A DNA stretch of 64,000 bases from Rariglobus sp. (GTDB lineage Bacteria; Verrucomicrobiota; Verrucomicrobiia; Opitutales; Opitutaceae), in assembly GCA_029266495.1 (NCBI GenBank), contig JAQSWS010000012.1, positions 1 through 64,000 of the forward strand, written 5' to 3'. Of this stretch, positions 19,313-27,111 are shown piece after piece; positions within the stretch are counted from its first letter, which is position 1; each line of letters opens with the position of its first letter. The position numbers were made by a program, and so were the translations under genes. The notes beneath the pieces were generated by a model that did not search any database, was not told where the DNA came from, and saw only the letters and a list, made by a program, of their open reading frames with translations.

Positions 19313-22300
19313 ATGGCATCGCTCCACACTCGTCTTTTAGAAGCAAGGTCCGTTCCCCCATCACGTTCGAAACGCGGTTTTGCGTTGCTGATCACGATCA
19401 CCCTGCTCGCGTTCCTCGTGCTGCTGCTCGTGAGCCTCGCCAGCCTCACGCGGGTGGAGACCCAGGTCGCAGGTAACAACCAACACCTGTCCGCCGCGCG
19501 TCAAAACGCGATATTCGCGCTGAATATGGCCCTCGGCGAACTTCAACGCACCACCGGGCCAGATCGACGTGTCACGGCCCCGGCAAACCTCGCAAACGCG
19601 ACCGCGGCCAGCCCGCGTTGGGTCGGCGTTTACGGAAACAGCGCTGCTGCGGACTATGCGCAGGCGCCATCCGCCATCACTCCGTCCAGTTCGCTCCTGC
19701 TCCAGTGGCTGGTGAGCGGCAATGAAAACGTTCTGCTCACAGCCGACGCGTCCGGCACCATTACCTCCGGCACGCCCGGCTTCACGCCCTCACCTGCCAG
19801 TCCCTCGGCGGCCTCACCTGCTGACGCTGTTTCTGTTAAAAACGGCGACGCTCTCGCGACCGCGACCGCCACATCTGATTTGGTCATCGGGTCCAACGCG
19901 GTGCCCGCACGGCTTCTGGTCGGGCCAAACAGCGTGGATTCCACGAAGGCGGCCTCCGATTACGTCGCCGCCCCCCTTGTCGAGCTCAAGGCAGCCGCCG
20001 GCTCCGTGCCCGGCCTCTCGGCGACCGCGACTCCGGTGATCGGCGCTTACGCCTGGTGGGTTGGCGACGAAAGCACGAAGGCCAAGATCAACCTCCGAAA
20101 CAGTTACCTCTCACAAACGTCCGCCGCCGATCAAACCGACTTCCAGCGTTACAGTTTCATCACGGCCCAGCGTTCCGGCATCGACCGCATGGACCACGTT
20201 TTGACAGCGACGGCCGGGGGAGGCGCGGCGGTTGACGTGCTTGGCACCGCCTATCCGGCGATGGGCGCCGACACCATTCTCGCCAATGCAATCTCGCCCG
20301 GCCAGCTGCCCCTTCTCTCCTCCGATGCGGCTTCGCGGGCCAAGCTCGCTTCCGCGCTCAAGCAGCGTTTCCACGACGTAACCGCACATGGTTACAGTGT
20401 GCTGGCCGACTCCTACGCGGGCGGCTTGAAAAAGGATCTGACTGCGGACGTCGCCAACACGACCACGACCGCCTCCGGGAACCGTCCGGGTGACGAAGAT
20501 CCTATTTTCCCCAGGCAAAAACCGACCGACCATGTGCCGACTTGGGGGCTGCTACGCTCATTCCCGCGCACCCGCCCGGATGCCAGCGGGGCGATGGATC
20601 CGGTCGCCCCCCTGATCACTTCCTCCGGCGATTACATCGGAGGCGGCGTGTCCCCCGTGATCAACTTCGCCGCGTTTGGTCTGGATTTCTATCTGGACAA
20701 CACCGGCAACATCCAGATCGCCATGTTTCCGGTGGTGATCCTCTGGAATCCGCATGCCGCCCGGCTGAAGCCCAGCGATTACGAACTAGGTTACCATTTC
20801 AGCACCATCGGAGGAGGAACCGAGCACTGTCGTTATTTCATCGAAACCTCTGCCACGGCCACCGGCGCGATGAGCCCGGTCGCGACCTTGGATTTGCGCG
20901 GAGGAGATCTGCTCGCGGGCAGTGTGGGCGGCAACAACCCCGGCTTCGTTCGCTTCAAGATCAGCGGCGAAGAGATGGCCCCGGGCGAGGCCCAGGTGTA
21001 TGTCCTGGGTTCGAGCGGCTCGGTGTATTCGCCCGGATCAAACACGCTGGTCCGGGGACAAAACGGCATCACGAATTACGTGTCGTGGACGATACCGGCC
21101 ATGGGCATCACATCCGCGATGTATGCCAGCGGGTCGATGCAGGTAAGAACCGTCGCACCGTCCGGCAGGCATGCGCTGAATGTCGTGCTCGCCAAGCCGG
21201 GGGCGCTGACGAGCTGGGACGGGACCAGCGTCGGCAGCGACTGGTATCAAGCCGTGATGGACGCGAACGCCGCTTACCGCGGCGGGTCCGGCTATTGGCT
21301 GTATCCGTTCCCGCGGACTCTCTTCAACAGCGCCAGCCTGGGTTCGGTTTCCACGGGAGCAACCACGACGATGTATGCCAGCGCGATCATGGAAGGGCGC
21401 GGAGGTTTTAATTCGTCGGCCACCTTCATCGGTGCCATGGGAACCGGAGGCGGCCAAGGCGGGCGTTTTCGCTGGCTCGTCACCGGCAACCCCCGGGCGC
21501 CAATCTTGCGTAATACCAAGGTGGAGAATGCCGGCTACATGCGCGGGAATGTGGTTTTCGGAACCATGGAGTTGTTCACCAAGCTGGGCGGCAACACCGG
21601 CAACACCGGTCGCGACCCGTTTTTCCCCTATAACAACTGGACCGTCGGCTATAACACCAAGATCGGCTCGTCGCAGGATAACGGCGAGCTGCGGGCCGTC
21701 CTTTTCGATGTGTTGCAAGACCCCGGCCTCCTGCTCTCGGTCGGGCAGCTCCAGCATGCCGCGTTCGGCACCTATGGCTTTTATCCCACCTATGCGTTTG
21801 GGAATTCTTGGGCCGACGTCCGTATCCCGAGCGAGAAGCAGCACCTGACCGACACGTTCAGTTCCAAGTTCTCCACCACGTCCACCACGGCGCAGACGAC
21901 CGAGACCCTTTACGATCTGTCCTGGCATCTGAACCGCGCCCTGTGGGACCGCTATTTCGTCTCCGGGGTGCCCGGCTCCTGGACCAGTTCGGACGTGACG
22001 AGCGGCAGAACCCTGCCCAATGCCCGCATGACCTACTACGCCCCCAATGGCATCGATCCCGGCATCGGCGACCTCCGTTATTCCGCAGCGGGCGACAACG
22101 CTTACGACAAGGCCGCCGCCAATCTCCTCGTTGAGGGCGCCTTCAATGTGAACTCCACTTCCGAGCAGGCATGGCGGAGCCTGCTCGGCTCCACGCTGGG
22201 CCTTCCGGACAACGCCGCCTACGCCACGCCGGGCACGGCCGGTTCCGGAGATGCGGTTGGGACCGTCGCGGCCATTCCGCGCTTCAGTGGCAACCTGGCC

Positions 22301-23020
22301 CAGACCGGCTACACCAGCACGATGGGCAGCAAGGGAGGGTCGTATCTCGGAAACCGCGGCCTGATGACGAACGCCGCCGGCACCACGGATGAATTGACCC
22401 GCCTGGTCAACGAACTGGCCCGCAGCATTGTCGTCGAAACCAAGGCCAGGGGGCCGTTCCTCTCGGTGGCGGATTTTGTGAATCGTCGTCTGGTCGCCGC
22501 CGACGGCACCGCCAACCCCATCGGCGTCCGCGGCGCCCTGCAAGCCGCCATCGACAAGATGGGCTACACGCCGGCCTCTCCCGTAAAGATCCCCACCGTC
22601 GTATCGAGCCCGATTGGTGCCGGAGACATCCCCAAGTCGGGTTGGCCCGCGTCGGGTTGGAACCCCGACCACTTTCTCGGCGCCCCCGCGGCATCCTCCA
22701 CCGGCGAGAACGCAACCCGCGCGGCCGCCTGCCCCAAATTTCTCACTCAGGCGGACCTCCTGTCGCTGCTCGGTCCGGCGCTCACCGTGAGAGGCGACAC
22801 CTTTGCCATTCGCACCTATGGCGAGGTCCGCAATCCCACAACCGCTAACATCGAGGCTCGCGCTTGGTGTGAAGCGATCGTTCAGCGCCTGCCCGATTAT
22901 GTGGTCTCGGGCGATTCTTCCGAGACTGCTCCTTCTGCACTGACCCAGGCGGCCAACCGCACGTTTGGCCGGCGTTATCGCATCGTCTCGATGCGCTGGC
23001 TGAGCCCCTCCGATATTTGA
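19313..23020 (+). CDS. Giant prepilin-like protein (Verru_Chthon cassette A-like)
   Basis: The 1235-residue protein has a type IV prepilin-like N-terminus: a basic leader ending SKRG, then FALLITITLLAFLVLLLVSL and a helix with SLTRVETQVAGNNQ, as in PilX/GspK minor pseudopilins. Cleavage by a prepilin peptidase after KRG is expected. The rest is a long, Gly/Ser/Thr-rich extracellular region with WWVGDESTKAKINL, a middle part rich in Asn/Gly/aromatics, and conserved-looking segments near the C-terminus (NELARSIVVETKARGPFLSVADFVNRRL; FAIRTYGEVRNP). I recall very large proteins of this kind in Verrucomicrobia, named Verru_Chthon cassette protein A; assignment is by resemblance only. No B, C or D cassette member is seen here. 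A small secreted protein follows after 17 bp. Confidence 0.75.
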   Translation: MASLHTRLLEARSVPPSRSKRGFALLITITLLAFLVLLLVSLASLTRVETQVAGNNQHLSAARQNAIFALNMALGELQRTTGPDRRVTAPANLANATAASPRWVGVYGNSAAADYAQAPSAITPSSSLLLQWLVSGNENVLLTADASGTITSGTPGFTPSPASPSAASPADAVSVKNGDALATATATSDLVIGSNAVPARLLVGPNSVDSTKAASDYVAAPLVELKAAAGSVPGLSATATPVIGAYAWWVGDESTKAKINLRNSYLSQTSAADQTDFQRYSFITAQRSGIDRMDHVLTATAGGGAAVDVLGTAYPAMGADTILANAISPGQLPLLSSDAASRAKLASALKQRFHDVTAHGYSVLADSYAGGLKKDLTADVANTTTTASGNRPGDEDPIFPRQKPTDHVPTWGLLRSFPRTRPDASGAMDPVAPLITSSGDYIGGGVSPVINFAAFGLDFYLDNTGNIQIAMFPVVILWNPHAARLKPSDYELGYHFSTIGGGTEHCRYFIETSATATGAMSPVATLDLRGGDLLAGSVGGNNPGFVRFKISGEEMAPGEAQVYVLGSSGSVYSPGSNTLVRGQNGITNYVSWTIPAMGITSAMYASGSMQVRTVAPSGRHALNVVLAKPGALTSWDGTSVGSDWYQAVMDANAAYRGGSGYWLYPFPRTLFNSASLGSVSTGATTTMYASAIMEGRGGFNSSATFIGAMGTGGGQGGRFRWLVTGNPRAPILRNTKVENAGYMRGNVVFGTMELFTKLGGNTGNTGRDPFFPYNNWTVGYNTKIGSSQDNGELRAVLFDVLQDPGLLLSVGQLQHAAFGTYGFYPTYAFGNSWADVRIPSEKQHLTDTFSSKFSTTSTTAQTTETLYDLSWHLNRALWDRYFVSGVPGSWTSSDVTSGRTLPNARMTYYAPNGIDPGIGDLRYSAAGDNAYDKAAANLLVEGAFNVNSTSEQAWRSLLGSTLGLPDNAAYATPGTAGSGDAVGTVAAIPRFSGNLAQTGYTSTMGSKGGSYLGNRGLMTNAAGTTDELTRLVNELARSIVVETKARGPFLSVADFVNRRLVAADGTANPIGVRGALQAAIDKMGYTPASPVKIPTVVSSPIGAGDIPKSGWPASGWNPDHFLGAPAASSTGENATRAAACPKFLTQADLLSLLGPALTVRGDTFAIRTYGEVRNPTTANIEARAWCEAIVQRLPDYVVSGDSSETAPSALTQAANRTFGRRYRIVSMRWLSPSDI

Positions 23021-23037
23021 TCGCCGCCCCCACGCAC

Positions 23038-23751
23038 ATGAAATCCCCCTTTTTCTTTTGGCTGCTCCTGATCGTCGCCCTGCCGCAGCTGTCGCACGCC
23101 GAGGATCCCGCGCGAGTGTTTCGAGCGGTCGGCCTCGGCGACGAGGGCTTCAGCGACCTCCTTTACGATGTCAAAGGCGCGCCCGTCGCGTTCTCGGCAA
23201 ACTCCGGATCCTTCTCCAAAGACTATCCGGCGCCCGCGGGCTCCAAGCTTTCTTTCTATCGGCTGACGCCTCCTCCGGCCGACGCTCCTGCCGGAACCCT
23301 GCCCAAGAAAACGGTGGTTGCGCAAGTCGCCTATCCCGAGGACGCGACCAAGGTCATTCTACTGCTTTATCCGGCTCCCGCGCAGAGCGCCCTGCCAATC
23401 ACCGGCATGGTCATCACCGATCTGGAGGATCAGCACCGTTCGGGACATGCCCGCATCTGCAACCTGTCGTCGTTGCGTGCGGCATTCTCGGCTGGCGGTG
23501 ACATCGCCGAAGTGTCCCCGCGCACCACGGATCGTATCATGGCCACCGGCACAGGACCCTTGTTTCTCAAGACGGCGGCGCAGGGGGGCAACGGATGGCA
23601 GGCGGTCGACGCGATGGAGCGGAACCTGCCCGCCGATCTTCGTCTCTTCGTGATCATGGTCGATGCCCCGCCGTCCTACGAAGGAGGACCGCCCGTCCGC
23701 GGCGCGTTCCTCTACGATTTCAAGCGCCCGCCGATGAAGTTTCGCGAGTAA
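23038..23751 (+). CDS. Secreted hypothetical protein, partner of the prepilin-like protein
   Basis: The start at 23038 (MKSPFFFWLLLIVALPQLSHAED) gives a clean signal peptide with cleavage after SHA; the track start is a TTG overlapping the upstream stop. The 237-residue product has a mature part of mixed strands with no recognised catalytic motif. It contains VFRAVGLGDEGFSDLLYDVKG and repeated short hydrophobic strands (KVILLLYPAPA, LFVIMVDAPP). It begins 17 bp after the prepilin-like gene and is very probably co-transcribed, suggesting a role in the same surface structure. The family is not recognised. Confidence 0.7.
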   Translation: MKSPFFFWLLLIVALPQLSHAEDPARVFRAVGLGDEGFSDLLYDVKGAPVAFSANSGSFSKDYPAPAGSKLSFYRLTPPPADAPAGTLPKKTVVAQVAYPEDATKVILLLYPAPAQSALPITGMVITDLEDQHRSGHARICNLSSLRAAFSAGGDIAEVSPRTTDRIMATGTGPLFLKTAAQGGNGWQAVDAMERNLPADLRLFVIMVDAPPSYEGGPPVRGAFLYDFKRPPMKFRE

Positions 23752-23828
23752 GGGCTCCTCTGCCGGGTCACCGGCATCGCGACGCCCTGAATTGCCCCTG
23801 CCTGAAAACCGCCTCGTTCACCCGGATC

Positions 23829-23844
23829 GCGATACAGTTAACGC
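23829..23844. promoter_or_regulatory. Putative operator, GCGATACAGTTAACGC
   Basis: It matches GCGTTA-N4-TAACGC with one mismatch (GCGATA in the left arm). It lies 99 bp upstream of the PEP-CTERM repeat protein gene in a 191-bp intergenic region. Confidence 0.55.
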
Positions 23845-23942
23845 AACAGCCCGCTCTGTGTGCCGGTAAAACTATCCTACTGTTCATCAACCCCGACAGC
23901 TCCCCCCGCCCCTGCATTTATTCCCGTCTGAATTTTTGTATC

Positions 23943-26900
23943 ATGAAAATCCCTACACTCCAAAAAACACGGCATGGACGCTCCTTCGCCACCATGCTTT
24001 CCGCCGCCGGTATTCTGCTGGCGAGTCCCGCAATGCAGGCGGCCACATTGAGCTGGGACTCCGATGGCATCTTCAATAACGGCACGCTCGGCGGCACGGG
24101 CGCTTGGAACACCTCGTCGGCATTCTGGGACGACGGCACGACCGATACCGCGTGGGCGACGAACACCATTACTGACGACACCGCGCTGTTCGCCGGCACG
24201 GCCGGGACGGTCACCCTGGGCTCGGCGATCAATGCCTTGGGACTCCAGTTTATCACGACCGGTTACACCATCGCCACCGGTGCGAACACCCTCACGCTGG
24301 GTGCCGGCGGCATTGATGCCAGCGGACTCTCCAGCGGCACGACCGCGCTCACTGGCTTGATCTCGTTGGGCTCCGGCCAGTCGTGGAACGTCGGCAGCGG
24401 TTCGATCCTGACCTCCTCCGCCGTGATCAGTGGCACCGGCAATCTTGTTAAGACCGGCGCGGGCACGCTCACGCTGACAAATGCAACGAACACCTTCAGT
24501 GGTGGTTTAACGATCAACGCAGGCGTGGTCTCCATTGATAATAACGTGCGGCTGGGCGGCGCGAGCGGCACGGCGGGCGCGGTGACCTTGGACGGCGGCA
24601 CACTGCGGACGACCAATGCGACTGCCCTGACAAATACCCACGCCGTCACGATCGGCGCTAGCGGCGGCACGCTCAACATCGCGGGCGGCGCAACAACCGG
24701 CCAGGGCAGCCGCGTCATCTTTGGCACGGCCAATACCCTTTTGGGCAGCGGCGCACTCACCGTCACCGGCAACGGAACGGTAAGCCAAACGGGTGGCTCC
24801 GGTGTATTGGTGCTGACCGCCGCCAATAACGGAGTGGGAGGCTTTAGCGGAAATATCACGCTTCAAGATGGCGGCTTGCTGGCGATCGAAGCGGTCAACG
24901 GCCTCGCCTCGGCGGCAACGGTGACGCTTGGCAACAACTCCGAGTTTTCAATCGGAACGGGCAGCACGACCGTCACGGCGGCGAACAACATCACGGTCAA
25001 CGGCACGAACAGCGTGCTGAGTTTCACCGGCAGCGGATCGAGTGTTTACTCCGGATCCATTACCCTGAACGCCGACCTGACTGTCAGCCTGCGCGACTGG
25101 TATCAGCAAACGGGAAGAAACGGCGTGATCTCCGGCACCATCTCAGGTTCTAAGAAAATCACGGTCAACACGACGACCGCCAATACCGGAACCGGCAACA
25201 CGCTCACCCTCGCAGGGTTTGATGCGAAAGCGAGTTCGGCCGACTGGGTGATGAACGGAGCGAACTTGTCGATTAACAGCAACTCGGGAACTGCGGTAGC
25301 CTCGGTGGCGCGCGGGAACAGCCTCACGATCAACACCGGCAATCTCACGGTAACCGGTGTCGCCAGTCAGGCGACAAACGACGTTTTCGGCACCCTCAAC
25401 CTCGGCGGAGGTTCGTCGGGTAACCTCCAAGGCTACAGCACGTGGACGCTTACTCCGAACGCGGCCACGAACGCCGCCCTCACCTTCACCAACATGGGCA
25501 CCCGCACGGCAGGAAGCTGGGTTGCCCTGACAGGCACCTTCGGCGGCACGCCCGCCGCAAACATGGGGAACATCTATTTCACAAACGGGCTTTCCGGTGC
25601 GAACCTGATCGGTGCCGGCGGAACGCTCGCGAGCGGAACCGCAAGCGTCATTCCCTGGCTGCGCGACAACGGTGGCAACACCATCTATGGCTATGACGCC
25701 ACCAACGGCGTCGCCGCCATCACGTCGGTATCTACCACGAATCTCAACACGACAACGTCCGGCCAGAATATCGTCTTGGGTGGCACCAATGGAACCACTC
25801 AGACCCTCACGGGAGACAAAACCATCAATTCGCTCAAAGCGGGTTTCATCAATGTCAATATGGGTGGCAACACGCTGACGGTCGCCAGTGGCGTCATCAC
25901 AGCCGACAACTCGACCTTCAGCAACGGAACGCTCAATTTCGACACAGCCGAAGGACAACTATCCGTGCACAATGCCCGCACGCTGACCATCAACAGCGCC
26001 ATCGCCGGCAGCGGCGGTCTTACCTATGTCGGTTTCCGCACCACCGTCGATCCATCCCTGATCCTGGCCGGAGCTAACACCTACACCGGAGTCACCAACT
26101 TCTACGGCTACGGCGGCAACACCAACGTCCGGTTGACCAACTCGCTGGCCCTGCAGAACAGCACGCTCAACCATGTGGCCAGCCGCGGCTACACGATGAC
26201 CTTTGGCAACGGCGGCACCTCCGGACAGACCGCCTATACCTTCGGCGGCCTGTCAGGTAATGCGAACCTCAACCTGAATAACAACAATACCACGGTGGGT
26301 GCGGTTGCGCTCACCGTCGGTGGCAACAACGCGAGCACCACCTACAGCGGCGTCCTCAGCAGCACCGTCGCTGGCGGCAGTCTCACCAAAGCCGGCAGCG
26401 GCACACTGACGCTCTCGGGCGTCAACACCTACACCGGTGCGACCACCGTCAGCGACGGCACGCTCGCCCTCGCATCGACCGGCACGCTCGCCTCCACCGC
26501 CTACACCGTCGCCAACGGCGCCGTCTTCAACGCCTCCACCAAGTCCAGCTACAGCCTGGCCTCCGTCGCCACGACGATCGGCGTGGGTGCGACCACCGCC
26601 GGTTTCTTTAACGGACCAAGCGGCGCATTGACCCTCGGTAACAGCCTCACGCTGGACTTCTCCACCTCGTTGCTCGCCAATGGTCAGACTTACAACCTCT
26701 TCGACTTCGGCAGCCAGACCGGTGACTTCAGCTCCGTTACCCTCGGCGGCAGCATCGTCGCCTCGCTCCTGCTCACCAGCGCCGACACCTGGACCGGTTC
26801 CGACAGCTTGAACACCTACACCTTCAGCTTCAGCGAAGTATCCGGCATCCTCTCCGTCTCCGCCGTCCCCGAGCCTTCCACCTACGCCGTGCTCGTCGGG

Positions 26901-26957
26901 GTGCTCATATTCGGCACGGTGGCTCTTCGCCGCCGCCGCGCCTCCCTCCAAGACTGA
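23943..26957 (+). CDS. Autotransporter-type beta-strand repeat protein with PEP-CTERM anchor
   Basis: The start at 23943 (MKIPTLQKTRHGRSFATML) gives a signal peptide ending PAMQA; the track extension upstream overlaps the previous gene and is rejected. The 1004-residue protein is Thr/Asn/Gly/Ala-rich and built of passenger-like beta-helix repeats. Clear autotransporter-associated repeats read LVKTGAGTLTLTNATNTFSG near residue 168 and LTKAGSGTLTLSGVNTYTGA near residue 814. The C-terminus is a PEP-CTERM sorting signal: VPEPSTYAVLVGVLIFGTVALRRRR, a motif plus hydrophobic helix plus basic tail processed by an exosortase. There is no outer-membrane beta-barrel, so it is exported and anchored rather than self-transported. 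An operator-like repeat precedes it and a strong terminator follows. Confidence 0.85.
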   Translation: MKIPTLQKTRHGRSFATMLSAAGILLASPAMQAATLSWDSDGIFNNGTLGGTGAWNTSSAFWDDGTTDTAWATNTITDDTALFAGTAGTVTLGSAINALGLQFITTGYTIATGANTLTLGAGGIDASGLSSGTTALTGLISLGSGQSWNVGSGSILTSSAVISGTGNLVKTGAGTLTLTNATNTFSGGLTINAGVVSIDNNVRLGGASGTAGAVTLDGGTLRTTNATALTNTHAVTIGASGGTLNIAGGATTGQGSRVIFGTANTLLGSGALTVTGNGTVSQTGGSGVLVLTAANNGVGGFSGNITLQDGGLLAIEAVNGLASAATVTLGNNSEFSIGTGSTTVTAANNITVNGTNSVLSFTGSGSSVYSGSITLNADLTVSLRDWYQQTGRNGVISGTISGSKKITVNTTTANTGTGNTLTLAGFDAKASSADWVMNGANLSINSNSGTAVASVARGNSLTINTGNLTVTGVASQATNDVFGTLNLGGGSSGNLQGYSTWTLTPNAATNAALTFTNMGTRTAGSWVALTGTFGGTPAANMGNIYFTNGLSGANLIGAGGTLASGTASVIPWLRDNGGNTIYGYDATNGVAAITSVSTTNLNTTTSGQNIVLGGTNGTTQTLTGDKTINSLKAGFINVNMGGNTLTVASGVITADNSTFSNGTLNFDTAEGQLSVHNARTLTINSAIAGSGGLTYVGFRTTVDPSLILAGANTYTGVTNFYGYGGNTNVRLTNSLALQNSTLNHVASRGYTMTFGNGGTSGQTAYTFGGLSGNANLNLNNNNTTVGAVALTVGGNNASTTYSGVLSSTVAGGSLTKAGSGTLTLSGVNTYTGATTVSDGTLALASTGTLASTAYTVANGAVFNASTKSSYSLASVATTIGVGATTAGFFNGPSGALTLGNSLTLDFSTSLLANGQTYNLFDFGSQTGDFSSVTLGGSIVASLLLTSADTWTGSDSLNTYTFSFSEVSGILSVSAVPEPSTYAVLVGVLIFGTVALRRRRASLQD

Positions 26958-26988
26958 GCAGTCCGTTTCAGCTAAATCTCGGTTTCAC

Positions 26989-27031
26989 AAAAGGGAGGGC
27001 GCGTTTTTACGCCGTGCCCTCCCTTTTTTTT
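26989..27031 (+). terminator. Strong intrinsic terminator after the PEP-CTERM gene
   Basis: AAAAGGGAGGGC pairs with GCCCTCCCTTTT around a loop that itself contains a GCG/CGC pair, and the stem ends in an uninterrupted run of eight T. It lies about 30 bp after the stop codon and isolates the following GH51 gene. Confidence 0.9.
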
Positions 27032-27111
27032 CGTCACGACACCTGTCAAATCTGACGATTTCCATAAAGCCCCCGGCAGGGCCATCAGTCCGCCACGTTT
27101 TCCCCGCCCCT

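Noticed and set aside
24400-26500. Repetitive Thr/Gly/Asn-rich DNA considered as a tandem repeat or CRISPR-like array
   Set aside because: The repeats are degenerate at nucleotide level and are explained by the protein's beta-helix repeats; no constant direct repeats with unique spacers.
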